A DNA stretch of 64,000 bases, taken from NCBI RefSeq assembly GCF_000377505.1, contig NZ_KB898187.1, positions 489,196 to 553,195 on the forward strand, given 5' to 3'. Within the stretch, counting starts at the first letter, position 1, and each line of letters begins with the position of its first letter. Of this stretch, positions 55,901 through 64,000 are shown one piece after another. Origin of the DNA: Paenibacillus massiliensis 2301065 = DSM 16942. Its GTDB lineage: Bacteria; Bacillota; Bacilli; Paenibacillales; Paenibacillaceae. Under the pieces are notes generated by a model, which saw only the letters and a list, made by a program, of their open reading frames with translations, did not search any database and was not told where the DNA came from. A program made the translations under genes and the position numbers.

Positions 55901-56989
55901 CACATACGTCCCGATTCCGTGCGCTTCCACATACGACAGACTCTCGGCTTCCACCCCGGCGTCCTGCCACGCTTGCGTCAGCACCTGGGCCTGCGTCTCG
56001 GCTCGCGGCGTCGCCATCCGCCGCGTCCCTCCGTCATTGTTCACCGCGCTGCCCCGAATGATCGCCTGCACGGGGTCCCCATCCGCCAACGCCTGCTGCA
56101 GCGGCTTCAGCACCACCGCTCCTGCCCCCTCGCTGATCAGCGTTCCTTGCGCAGACTCATCGAAGGTGCGTACCCGGGCGCCCCCGGTGACGATTCGATC
56201 GATCGGGTTATCCCCGCTGCGCAGCAGCCCGTCCTTCACGTTGATGCCCCCGGCAATCGCCAGCGTGCACTCCCCCTGCTGCAATGCCCGGCACGCCTGA
56301 TGCACCGCCACGAGCGCGGAAGAGCAGGCCGTATCAATCAGGAGGCTCGGCCCGGTCAACTTCAGCACCTGGGAGATGCGGCTAGCCAGCACCGCCGCAT
56401 AGGCCCCGGTCAGCGCCAGTGGGTGCAGGTTGCCGACATATTCGTTGTACAGGCTGACACAGGCATGATCCCGCCCGATGAACACGCCAGTAACGGTGTC
56501 TGCCAGTCGCCCCAGCGTGAGCCCGGCATGCTCGGTAGCCCGGTATACGGTCTCCAGCATGATCTTTTGCAGCGGACTCATCAGGAGGGCCTCCTTGAAG
56601 GAGATGCCGAAGAAAGCCGGATCGAACCGGTCTACCTCCTCCAGATAGCCGCCCGGCTCGCAAGCGTCCTCGGGAATCTCGGCCACGCCGAACAGACGCT
56701 CATAGACGGGAGCCATGACACGGCGTCGCTCCGCCCCCGGCAGACCGGTCTGATCCTCGCCCGCCGCGATCCGGTCCCAATACTCGGGCAGGCTGGAGGC
56801 CCCGGGAAAGCGCACGGCCATCCCGATAATCGCGATATCCTTCGCCCGCGCAGCCTGCGTCTGCCGCACCTCCGACCCCAGCGGCTTCTCCTGTGCTGTC
56901 CCCAGCTCCTGCAGTAGCGCAGCGGCTTTGTACCTGGACAGCTTGCCTAAGGCTACTTGATTGAGAATGTAGTTTTTAGCCTGCGTCAC
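52946..56989 (-). CDS. Hybrid PKS/NRPS: ketosynthase - carrier - condensation
   Basis: About 1347 residues. Short N-terminal docking-like helix (KNYILNQVALGKLSRYKAAALL), ketosynthase with Cys in DTACSSAL (about 221), His in EAHGIGT (about 355) and NIGHTVA (about 396), so fully active in sequence. No acyltransferase follows; the YPLERVSCWY end is typical of trans-AT synthases. Then a long low-complexity linker, a carrier (LGGDSIS, about 850) and a condensation domain with HHIISDRAS (about 1036; the usual Gly after Asp is Arg). GTG at 56989 is preferred (AAAGGAG 9 bases upstream); 57022 has no ribosome binding site. G+C is much higher in the KS-linker half than in the C domain. Confidence 0.85.
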   Translation of the reverse strand: MTQAKNYILNQVALGKLSRYKAAALLQELGTAQEKPLGSEVRQTQAARAKDIAIIGMAVRFPGASSLPEYWDRIAAGEDQTGLPGAERRRVMAPVYERLFGVAEIPEDACEPGGYLEEVDRFDPAFFGISFKEALLMSPLQKIMLETVYRATEHAGLTLGRLADTVTGVFIGRDHACVSLYNEYVGNLHPLALTGAYAAVLASRISQVLKLTGPSLLIDTACSSALVAVHQACRALQQGECTLAIAGGINVKDGLLRSGDNPIDRIVTGGARVRTFDESAQGTLISEGAGAVVLKPLQQALADGDPVQAIIRGSAVNNDGGTRRMATPRAETQAQVLTQAWQDAGVEAESLSYVEAHGIGTYVGDPIEIRALRQAFETQTSRKQFCAVSAVKANIGHTVAASGMASLIKAVLALQERKLPPLLHFEQPNAHIDFAASPVYVNDRLRVWEKAATPRRCGVNSFGFGGTNVHVVLEEAPETLEAAQLASGPTDVMSGTPEMRREQAAPGPLEQVLEPVENEPDWRGSDGEGATHAGTVHLLVLSARTEATLRSLIQTYSEFMLKSKDSLESICYTAATGRDVYQYRLALVGRTRAELAAKLKRLIEETEAVWLELNGSRTPPGLEGICYGVCETVLGRAASESAAAKMSQESGEIVDSQAAARGEDALNAGEMLELARQYSAGADIAWEAWYRKRMPQVRLRRVAVPEYPLERVSCWYLEEAHASLFRRPRAAAQHAEGEVEPPKQRRTDRLRRGARDSGSSAVAEMTEAAGRQTEASLSASASIESITEGGSLRPKSSEAKDAWERGTGTEVRLIGRASGVYSEREQEVATVWGSELGLEEIAVDENYYELGGDSISGIRIANRLNEHMQAETSLTELMQHPTVAELAAFLEAKPAEGAESWMMKPAPRQEDYPLSSAQMRMMVHDQMVGGIAYNLPRVLLIQGRLEVERVQSALHTLIQRHETLRTSFHLIRGEYRQRVQAEVDFRLTVVECPEPAFNQEHLEGFVQPFDLQQAPLFRAVLMRFSDSSYALLLDMHHIISDRASMAVLIGEFSHLYEGEPLPSLTLQYKDYANWQFHALQSETLQRQERYWMDVFSQSLPSQELPVDYPQRRGEKQSETLEVHELDKLFYERLIRFSAAEGMTHNMVLFAVYSVLLSKWIGATDISIGTSILGRNNKGLEGIVGMFVNTLAIRTGPMEELTFREFLTRTKSAMVNAYANQEYPYEMLVELLRKRHQVTVESLFRTMFIMQNMKYPEVKLGRAQVEPYYIPTDTRFDLQLDVFESGEGQLNVCFMYSDSLFKQTTIQWLMSSYLSLLAAGIESPDIRLGDMYIPLMREACVEEGFPYE

Positions 56990-57024
56990 AGTCTGTTTCT
57001 CCTTTCCGCTTGATGATGACACAC

Positions 57025-58353
57025 TTATACCGATGGCACAGCAGGCTCCGACAAAGATGCCAGCTCACTTTCCAGCACAGCGATTTTCTGTTCCCATTCG
57101 TCCGGCCACAAGTCCTTGGCGATCTCCTCACCCAGCGTGCGGAACATGCTCCTCAAGGAACCTGCATTCCGCTGCCTGTCCTTCAATGCAACATAGCTCG
57201 CATAGCTCTCCGTATCATGCAAGCCTTTGTAAGCCTCAAGCAGTGCAGCTACATTTTTGTCAGCAGCAAATTGCTTGAAGGCATCACCAAGGACGTTGAT
57301 GCATGCTGTCATTTCTGGGTTCTCACGGTGAATGCCAAGCTGCAATTCTAGATAAGCAGGGAAGTTCAGCGGACTCAAAACCATCCGCGACAATAATTCG
57401 GGCCTTTCCTGGCTAACCTGAATGATGGCCTCGGCCACTGTGAATACGGATGGCATACCCGTCTCCTCCCCTCTCGCCAGACCAAGCTCGCTTAAACGGG
57501 CATTCGATTGCAGGCCCCGATGCAGGTATCCTTGAAGCGTTTTTTCTTTGCGGCTTAACGGAGAGCACAGCACATAATGCGCTCCAAGATCACACAGCTT
57601 GAAAAAAGTTTCCTTGAACAGCTGAATGGACCACTCCTCGGTTACCCCCGGCAGCCCTATAAGAATATTGGCACTCATTTCGCATCCGGTATCTTTAACG
57701 ATTTGGATCGCCTCGACGATTTTGCGTTCCCTTAGATTTTTGTGAATCCAGTGGTTCCTCACCCACTCATTCCACACTTCAATTCCAACCTCTACCGCTA
57801 CCTTCTTGCCGAGCTTGTCCTTCCACTTCAGCAGCCGTTCATGAGTTATGCTGTTTACTCTGGTCTCAAAGATGGTCATGTAGGGACGTCGGCTGAACAG
57901 ACTCTCCTTATTGAACATCTCATCAAATGCCTCGTCAGGAATCTCTTCCGGATTCAGACAATCATGTCCTGTAACCAATTCGACCGTGCCCGGCTTGGGG
58001 CTCTTTCCTCTCGCGTGATCGAAGCTGAAGCGCATCGCCTGTGCATATAAGTCAGGGCGTCTTGTCTTTAAGAGAGATACAACAGCGAGCATATCGGCAT
58101 GGAATGACATATAATCACACATGCTGCAGCCAGCGAATGTGCCGCTCTTATGGTTATGGGCGCAGCCTGTTGTGAGCACTCTGGTCATGTTGATCTCGCG
58201 TGAGTTCACTACAAAATTGTCCGCATGCTGCAGTCGATCCTCCACAATGGCATATAGCTCCTCATCCGATAGCTGCTCAGCTTGCAGGTGTGCCTTGCGA
58301 TATTCCTGCGATACCGGCTCCCATATTTTGGCCACTACTTCCGTTATGAACAA
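57025..58353 (-). CDS. Radical SAM enzyme (Elp3/TIGR01210-like)
   Basis: 442 residues. The cluster motif is C-x11-C-x2-C in TGCAHNHKSGTFAGCSMCDY; ANILIGLPGVTEEW and EVGIEVWNEWVRNH are typical radical SAM core segments. The starting codon is TTG at 58353 with GGGGAGAG 6-7 bases before it. It sits between the two large synthase genes in one operon. No B12-binding domain is visible. It probably modifies a carrier-bound intermediate or a precursor, but nothing here says which reaction. Confidence 0.85.
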   Translation of the reverse strand: MFITEVVAKIWEPVSQEYRKAHLQAEQLSDEELYAIVEDRLQHADNFVVNSREINMTRVLTTGCAHNHKSGTFAGCSMCDYMSFHADMLAVVSLLKTRRPDLYAQAMRFSFDHARGKSPKPGTVELVTGHDCLNPEEIPDEAFDEMFNKESLFSRRPYMTIFETRVNSITHERLLKWKDKLGKKVAVEVGIEVWNEWVRNHWIHKNLRERKIVEAIQIVKDTGCEMSANILIGLPGVTEEWSIQLFKETFFKLCDLGAHYVLCSPLSRKEKTLQGYLHRGLQSNARLSELGLARGEETGMPSVFTVAEAIIQVSQERPELLSRMVLSPLNFPAYLELQLGIHRENPEMTACINVLGDAFKQFAADKNVAALLEAYKGLHDTESYASYVALKDRQRNAGSLRSMFRTLGEEIAKDLWPDEWEQKIAVLESELASLSEPAVPSV

Positions 58354-58372
58354 GTGATCTCTCCCCTTCCCC

Positions 58373-61300
58373 TCAGGTCAATATTTGTTCCGCCTCAGCT
58401 ACGGAAATATCTCCTTTTTCCAGCTGCTCTAGCACTGCAAGTATACGTATGAGCGCCTCCTGTTCCACAGCTGCAGAAGCATCGTTAACAGGTAGTGATT
58501 CAGCAGCCTGCGAACCAGTAGTTTGCAGTTCAATAGTTTGAGATTCAATGGTATCTCCACCTGGATGCACTGCATTCTCTGTTTTCTGCATCAAAAATGC
58601 CGCCAGCTCGCTGACGGATGGATAGGAAAAGATATCAGAAATGCTGATCTGATCCGGAAATTCCGGTTCGATCCGCTTCAGCAGCTCCACAGCCAGGATT
58701 GAGTCTCCGCCTTGATCCATAAAGTTGGCATAAATATCCACATCAGTCATCCCCAGCACCTCTGCCCAAGCACGGGAGAGGTGCAGCTCAATGGAAGAAT
58801 AATCGTGGTTGCTCCCTCTGCCGGATGTCGGCAAGCTGTTGGCTGTCGAAGGATTGTGCAGACTTGTCGTAACTTGGTTTCCAGCGGCAACATTACCATA
58901 AGTTGATTCCCCATTTGTTGTCTTGATGGAAGCAGGGACATTGACCTTACGGCTTTCATACTCAAGCTTCTGCTCAATAGAGTGCGACAACCGAAAAGGC
59001 ATAGAACCTGTCCGTTCCGTTTCCTTCAGGATCGTTATATTCAGTCGACCAGCAATTACTTGGCTTGGAGAACCAGACGATAAATCATTCCTGGTCCCTG
59101 CCAGCACTCTACGGAATATGCCCAGCGCTTCCTCTGTAGGCAGCATGTGGAAAATCCCGTCATCCTTCAGCTTATGATCGACCGCCATTCCGGTCTCCTT
59201 CCATGGAGCCCAGTTCACGCTGACCGTGTTAAATCCCTTGTGGCTATGATAGGCAGCAAATGCATCCATATATGCGTTGGCCGCCACATAGTCGCTTTGT
59301 CCCGGGTATCCGTAGACAGAGGAAATGGATGAGAACTGAATCCAGAAGTCTAACCGCTCTCCTGCAGTTACGCGATCCAGCACATCCGTTCCCTGGATTT
59401 TCGGAAGCAATACAGCTTCGAATGCCTTACGTATCTTGGGCAGAAGGTAACCATTCCCTGCAACGCCGGCACAGTGGACTATACCGTTAATAGCCCCCAG
59501 CTCGTTATGGATGCTGCTGAGTATACGTTCCATTGCCGTACAATCGCTAACATCTACTGCGTAGATGTGTACAGCCGAGCCTGCCTGCCGTATCGAATGC
59601 AGAATTTGCTGTCGCTCCGTTCCCTCAATCTGTCCGCTACGGCTGAGCAAAGCCAACTTTACAGGCTTTATTCGGCTCAGTTCACGTGCAATTTCAAGCC
59701 CGAGCCCCCCTGTGCCTCCGGTAATAATATACACTCCTTGCTCCCGAATACATGCTTCAGCTCCTGACGCAGACGGTAGGTTCACTTCCTCCAGCTGTTC
59801 TACATAGCGGATACCGTTGCGGTATGCAATGTAGAATGGGCTATCGGGTTGCAATAGCTCTGACAAAGCCTGTTCTGCTGTGAAAGTCCCGTCCACATCT
59901 ACCGCTCGCGTTTTAATAGTCGAGAACTCTTGATTAACTACCTGGCAAAGCCCAACCATTGCGGCATGAGCGGGATGAATCTCTGACGCATCAGAGGTAA
60001 CACTGCGGGCATGACGGGTGAATAACGTTACATCTACCGGGTGCACCAGACGCATCGCAGCAATGGCCTTGACCAGATGGAAGACACTATAGACGCCGTC
60101 CTCAAGGCGCGCATTCAGTTCTTTATTCGATGTGCCTGCCGTTAGACAATGAACGATCCGCCCCAGACGGCTCGCTCCAAGCTCATTTACCAACCTGTCG
60201 TAATCCTCCTGTGTCCGGCCAACCGTATACCTGTCTTGCATTTCGCAAGCGAAGCCGTCACCTGAACGTACTTCAATAACTTTGCTACCGGCATGCATGA
60301 GCTGTGATATCATACTACGTGCCAGTTCGCTTCCATCGCTCATGACGAGCACGGGACTAGCTTGCCTTGCCAGTCGTTCCTGTGCTTTGATTGCAAGCTG
60401 TGTTGCGGGAGCATAACAAATTCGGTAGAACTCCGGCTCCGGCGATGCCAGACGCCATGATGGCCCTGATGTCGGAGAGGCTTGCTGCTGCCTGCGATGG
60501 ACCTTTTTGGTTGTTAGCTGCTCCACCTTGGCGATAATGTTCGCAGCTTCATCGACAAGCAGCACATCATAAGACACTACCTCCAGATTAGCGGAGCTGT
60601 GCGTACGCTTGACATGACTATATAGCTTTCCGGGCAGTCTACTGTAGATAGAGAAGGACTTATACGAGAGCGGAAGATACATGCCATTGCCTGTGCTCTG
60701 GGTAATCGCATTGACGGCCATATCTAACAGAGACGGATGCAGCTCATAATCCTTTAAGTCCGAATAATATTCGTCCGGCAGCTCCAGCATGGCCAGCACT
60801 TCTTCTTTTCCTGCCTGTATGGAACGGGTTACCTTGGACCACCGAGGACCGAATTGGAAATCCTGGGCCTGCTCTGCCTGATCGGCTGTTACGGATAAAT
60901 CCACATGGCGCGTGCACTGTTCAGTTATGCTTTGTAGATCAACGCGTGACGGCTGTGGCAAGGACCCAGAGGTCAGCATCGTGCCCTCGCAGTAGACGGT
61001 CCATTGATTTTCGGCGGCAGTAGTCGTTTGCGAAGCAATCACGAATTGCAGATGATTCCGATGACGTGTAATCATGGTCTGAACGTCCTTGGTCTCTCCT
61101 ATAGGCACCACAAGAGACTGTATAAAATGAACATCCCTGAATTCCAGGAAATCACTATCCATGTACCTGCGGGCACATGCGCGAGCCATTTCCAGATAGG
61201 CTGTACCAGGCATAATAAAGGCATCTGCCAGACAATGCTCATTGAGGACCCAATGTTGCTCTACACTGAATCGTGACCAATACACATCGTGATCAGGAGT

Positions 61301-63319
61301 CTGTACCAGCAACTGGTCCAGCAACGGATGGCCGCATGGTTGCGATGTAGGAGGAAGCTCAGCCTGCGTCAAGCGGTCCGGCACGTTGAGCCAGCATCTT
61401 ACTGGCTCAAATACATAGGAAGGCAGGCTGACCTTCCTGTCGCTGCTGTAGTAATAAAGCTCGTCCCACTCCACTTCGGCCCCCTGGACATACAATCGTC
61501 CCAACTCCAGCCACAGTCCCTCCAGAGAGACAGACGACGGTGAGGGCACTCTTTGCTCATTCATAATCGCTTCCAAGCAGCGAGAAGCCAGCAAGCTCAG
61601 TTCCTGTCTTTGAGCACTGTATATTTCACCCTCCGCCGGGACTGGCTTATGATCCGCAATGATCTGATGTCTTGCCCACATGATTCCAATCTGTTCTAAC
61701 TGTTGCTCCTGACCCGACAGATTCTCCACCGATTTCAGTGCTTCCAGCAGCTGTTCGCGAGTCTTCACCACAATAGCAAGACGGTAGGCATAATGCCCTC
61801 GCCCGATATGAAGCGTATGACATATGGAGCCGAGATCCAGCTCAGGCGACGAAGCAATGCGATTGTGAGTGGAACCGATCAACCGTACAAGAGACTGCTT
61901 ACTTGCAGCTGACAATGTAAACAAATATATGCCTGGTGCATGTGCCGTTCCATGTACATCCCTGAGCTCATGCCCGCTAGACGGTTCCTCCAGGATCAAA
62001 TGGCAATTCGTGCCGCTCAGGCCGAAGGAGCTTACCCCTGCTCTTCTTGCCCCGTTCTCCGCTTTCCATGCCTGTAGCCGATTTACTACATACATCCCAG
62101 TATCTTCAAATGGGATGTTGCGGTTCGGCGTGCCAAAATGCAGGGATGACGGAAGCTCCTTGTGCTGCATAGCCAGTATCAGCTTCACCAGTGAAGCGAT
62201 ACCCGCTACATTGTCCAAATGCCCGATATTCGTCTTCACCGAGCCCACGCCGCAAAATTGCTTCCGGTCCGTATATCTGGCAAAAGCACGGCTCAGTGCA
62301 TCCATCTCTACAGGGTCCCCCAGTCGCGTACCTGTGCCGTGGGCCTCCACATAGGAGATGGATTCGGGATCAATACCAGCATCCTCCCACGCACTGACGA
62401 TTACCTCTTCCTGGGCAAGCACATTGGGCGCCGTGATGCCTACGGATGCACCGTCTTGATTCACAGCACTGCCCTTGATTATCGCATAAATGTGATCCTG
62501 ATCTCTCTGTGCAGCATGGAGAGGCTTGAGTATCAAAGCAGCACTACCCTCACCAAAGACTGCGCCATCTGAATCATCATCGAATGTACAGACTTTGCCC
62601 TGTTCTGATTCGATGCCTAGCTTCTCATCCGTGACGATTGGCGAAAGGGACAACCGTACACCTCCTGCGATAGCCATATTGCATTCGCCACTGCGCAGAC
62701 TGCGGCATGCCAGATGCACGGCGACCAGGGATGACGAGCATTCGGTATTCACGATCATGCTCGGGCCCCGCAAGTCAAGAATATAGGCAATCCGGCTGGC
62801 TACAATGGAACTGAGATTACCAGCTTCAGCTACAGTGGACGACGAGGGCTCCACCTCGGCTATATATTTGCGGTATTCACCCCTTGGCGTGAATCCGACA
62901 TATACGCCCGTACTGCTTCCCGTCAGCTGCTTCCCCCCATACCCGGCATCTTCAATGGCCCTCCAGGCGGTTTCCAGAAAAACACGCTGATGGGGGTCCA
63001 TTAAATCGGCTTCCTTTTTCGATATCTTGAAGAAGGAATGATCAAATGCATCAATCCGTTCCAAGTAACCGCCTTCAGCATACCGAAAGCCCGTCTGACC
63101 GGGAGTGCGGTAACGAAGATAGGCTTCAACATCCTTTTTCCGTACATCCGGAAAGTCCCCGATACAATCGGCACCACTTCTTAAATGCTCCCAATATTCC
63201 TTTGCGTCAGCAGCCTGTGGAAATCGTACATCCATGCCAATTATGGCTATATCATTACCGGAGACGGCAGTGATATCCTCCCATATCTCATCCTTCAGAT
63301 CCAGATCCAGTTCAAGCAT
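58373..63319 (-). CDS. Trans-AT polyketide synthase KS-DH-KR-ACP
   Basis: 1648 residues. Ketosynthase Cys in NTECSSSLVA (about 195), His in EAHGTGT and NIGHLDN; no acyltransferase, and the post-KS region ends YVFEPVRCWL as in trans-AT synthases. Dehydratase domain from about 670 (HPLLDQLL, EHCLADAFIMPGT; second motif HPSLLDMAVNA). Ketoreductase with GGTGGLG (about 1203) and the Ser/Tyr/Asn set in FSSISSVYG and QSDYVAANAYMDAF. Carrier with GGDSI (about 1540) and a final helix pair (LEQLEKGDISVAEAEQIL) that looks like a C-terminal docking or partner motif. The DH has unusual residues at both catalytic motifs. GAGGG is 7 bases before the ATG. Confidence 0.92.
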   Translation of the reverse strand: MLELDLDLKDEIWEDITAVSGNDIAIIGMDVRFPQAADAKEYWEHLRSGADCIGDFPDVRKKDVEAYLRYRTPGQTGFRYAEGGYLERIDAFDHSFFKISKKEADLMDPHQRVFLETAWRAIEDAGYGGKQLTGSSTGVYVGFTPRGEYRKYIAEVEPSSSTVAEAGNLSSIVASRIAYILDLRGPSMIVNTECSSSLVAVHLACRSLRSGECNMAIAGGVRLSLSPIVTDEKLGIESEQGKVCTFDDDSDGAVFGEGSAALILKPLHAAQRDQDHIYAIIKGSAVNQDGASVGITAPNVLAQEEVIVSAWEDAGIDPESISYVEAHGTGTRLGDPVEMDALSRAFARYTDRKQFCGVGSVKTNIGHLDNVAGIASLVKLILAMQHKELPSSLHFGTPNRNIPFEDTGMYVVNRLQAWKAENGARRAGVSSFGLSGTNCHLILEEPSSGHELRDVHGTAHAPGIYLFTLSAASKQSLVRLIGSTHNRIASSPELDLGSICHTLHIGRGHYAYRLAIVVKTREQLLEALKSVENLSGQEQQLEQIGIMWARHQIIADHKPVPAEGEIYSAQRQELSLLASRCLEAIMNEQRVPSPSSVSLEGLWLELGRLYVQGAEVEWDELYYYSSDRKVSLPSYVFEPVRCWLNVPDRLTQAELPPTSQPCGHPLLDQLLVQTPDHDVYWSRFSVEQHWVLNEHCLADAFIMPGTAYLEMARACARRYMDSDFLEFRDVHFIQSLVVPIGETKDVQTMITRHRNHLQFVIASQTTTAAENQWTVYCEGTMLTSGSLPQPSRVDLQSITEQCTRHVDLSVTADQAEQAQDFQFGPRWSKVTRSIQAGKEEVLAMLELPDEYYSDLKDYELHPSLLDMAVNAITQSTGNGMYLPLSYKSFSIYSRLPGKLYSHVKRTHSSANLEVVSYDVLLVDEAANIIAKVEQLTTKKVHRRQQQASPTSGPSWRLASPEPEFYRICYAPATQLAIKAQERLARQASPVLVMSDGSELARSMISQLMHAGSKVIEVRSGDGFACEMQDRYTVGRTQEDYDRLVNELGASRLGRIVHCLTAGTSNKELNARLEDGVYSVFHLVKAIAAMRLVHPVDVTLFTRHARSVTSDASEIHPAHAAMVGLCQVVNQEFSTIKTRAVDVDGTFTAEQALSELLQPDSPFYIAYRNGIRYVEQLEEVNLPSASGAEACIREQGVYIITGGTGGLGLEIARELSRIKPVKLALLSRSGQIEGTERQQILHSIRQAGSAVHIYAVDVSDCTAMERILSSIHNELGAINGIVHCAGVAGNGYLLPKIRKAFEAVLLPKIQGTDVLDRVTAGERLDFWIQFSSISSVYGYPGQSDYVAANAYMDAFAAYHSHKGFNTVSVNWAPWKETGMAVDHKLKDDGIFHMLPTEEALGIFRRVLAGTRNDLSSGSPSQVIAGRLNITILKETERTGSMPFRLSHSIEQKLEYESRKVNVPASIKTTNGESTYGNVAAGNQVTTSLHNPSTANSLPTSGRGSNHDYSSIELHLSRAWAEVLGMTDVDIYANFMDQGGDSILAVELLKRIEPEFPDQISISDIFSYPSVSELAAFLMQKTENAVHPGGDTIESQTIELQTTGSQAAESLPVNDASAAVEQEALIRILAVLEQLEKGDISVAEAEQILT

Positions 63320-63329
63320 AGCGTGTCCC

Positions 63330-63674
63330 TCACTTTAAACTGTAAAATTCGTTTCTGAACTCTGCTAACGCCCCTCGTAGCAGGTAGTCAGTTCCTGTAG
63401 CCTGTAGCAGTTCCTCAATCCTGTCCGCTTGCTCCTGCAGAGGCACCTGCTTAATTTGAAAAACCTTCAGCAGCCCATGTAGTGCCTGAACAATCTCCTC
63501 GTCATCCGGTTCACTTTGCTTTTTGGTTAAGGTGGTCAGGCGCTTTTGAATAGCCTTGTATGGCTCTATTACTTCGGACAAGTAGACCGATTCCTGAGCC
63601 TGTCCCATGTTGGGGGTACATGCCATATGTCGAAGACAACCGGCAAGGAATCTGATTTTGTTCAGATCTGTCAT
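63330..63674 (-). CDS. Small helical protein of unknown function in the cluster
   Basis: About 114 residues, highly helical and charged (MTDLNKIRFLAGCLRHMA; EEIVQALHGLLKVFQIKQ). I recognise no family. The ATG at 63674 follows GGAGG by 8 bases. It lies 10 bases before the KS-DH-KR gene and belongs to the operon. It could be a partner of the synthase, such as a docking or chaperone-like protein. Confidence 0.6.
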   Translation of the reverse strand: MTDLNKIRFLAGCLRHMACTPNMGQAQESVYLSEVIEPYKAIQKRLTTLTKKQSEPDDEEIVQALHGLLKVFQIKQVPLQEQADRIEELLQATGTDYLLRGALAEFRNEFYSLK

Positions 63675-63694
63675 CAACCACACCTCCATCCTCG

Positions 63695-64000
63695 TTAGGC
63701 TTCATTAGTCGGAGTCCCAGCAATTCTATCCACTACAGAAGTCAGCAACCGGACATATCCCGAGAACAGCCGCTTCATCCCTTCTGCCTCCAGCCGTCTG
63801 GAATTGTAGCTCAGCTTCAGGAGCAGCGCTTCCTTCGTGTCTGCCGCTGTTCCCGTCCGCTCCCAGGTGCACGTCAGGATCAGATCATACCCTTGCTCCA
63901 CCATCCGCCCCGGACCGCCGGCGCCGCTGCGGAACAAACCACGCACGCCTCCCGCACGTATAGGCTCCCGCTGCAGCCGGATCACCTGCTCCGGCGACAG
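63695..64000 (-). CDS. C-terminal end of a condensation-domain-like NRPS protein, cut by the window edge
   Basis: The frame is open from the right edge to the stop at 63695. It reads GYDLILTCTWERTGT and LLLKLSYNSRRLEAEGMKR, which look like the end of a condensation-type domain (YDL...LSYNS...LF..Y..LL). The rest of the protein lies outside. It ends 20 bases before the next gene. G+C is high, like the KS-linker part of the next large synthase gene. Confidence 0.55.
   Translation of the reverse strand: MSPEQVIRLQREPIRAGGVRGLFRSGAGGPGRMVEQGYDLILTCTWERTGTAADTKEALLLKLSYNSRRLEAEGMKRLFSGYVRLLTSVVDRIAGTPTNEA

Noticed and set aside
54564..56917. Long plus-strand ORFs (182, 223, 259 and 372 codons) in the KS-C gene region.
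   Set aside because: They are antisense to a well-supported synthase gene and arise from its high G+C third positions; no ribosome binding sites or family motifs.

Overview
This window looks like a chromosomal segment of a low-to-mid G+C Gram-positive bacterium of the Paenibacillus group. The pointers are Bacillales-type regulators and enzymes (LicT, CcpN with its YqfL partner, GlpX, NasB/NasC/NasD/NasE), strong GGAGG ribosome binding sites, sigma-A-like TTGACA-17-TATAAT promoters, 7TMR-DISM hybrid kinases and a copper-amine-oxidase-N/GH18 secreted protein. This is inferred from gene content; no rRNA or other species marker is present. I saw no tRNA, insertion sequence, phage or CRISPR array.

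Layout. 1-6.9 kb: a nitroreductase cut by the left edge, then a beta-glucoside PTS operon on the minus strand (bglP, two GH1 6-phospho-beta-glucosidases, licT) behind a classic RAT/terminator antitermination leader with a cre-like box. 6.9-8.8 kb: an lrgAB/cidAB pair, a decayed second copy of the nitroreductase and a small secreted protein. 9-11.6 kb: a gluconeogenesis block (ccpN, yqfL, glpX). 12-14.6 kb: an M20 amidohydrolase with two membrane proteins. 14.9-27 kb: a complete nitrate assimilation region (nasB-nasC, a NarK-type transporter, nasD-nasE) with an ANTAR-domain antiterminator and a TrpD2-like protein. 27-39.5 kb: small membrane proteins, a GH43-like protein, a WYL regulator diverging from a third GH1 gene, a large hybrid histidine kinase, a large beta-rich orphan protein and a secreted GH18-like protein. 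39.6 kb to the right edge: the downstream part of a trans-AT PKS/NRPS biosynthetic gene cluster, all on the minus strand and continuing beyond the window.

The two most interesting systems are these. (1) The nas regulon: each of its three nitrate/nitrite transcription units starts with a sigma-A promoter whose -35 is overlapped by a GlnR/TnrA-type box (TGTNA-N7-TNACA), followed by a leader with two A1/G4 hexaloop hairpins, the second overlapping the 5' arm of an intrinsic terminator. That is the signature of ANTAR antitermination, and an ANTAR protein is encoded right there, in an operon with a TrpD2-like protein. Nitrogen control and pathway-specific antitermination therefore appear layered at all three promoters. 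(2) The PKS/NRPS cluster: it has an acyltransferase-less KS-DH-KR-ACP protein, a radical SAM enzyme, a KS-carrier-C protein, a protein with the architecture partial C - carrier - epimerase - BtrH-like acyltransferase and no adenylation domain, a C-A-PCP-E module predicted to load Asn and make D-Asn, a free carrier protein, type II thioesterase and a LoaP (NusG paralogue) gene whose start region carries a long inverted repeat that can sequester its ribosome binding site.

Limits: all family assignments are by eye from sequence motifs; no database search, folding or phylogeny was run.
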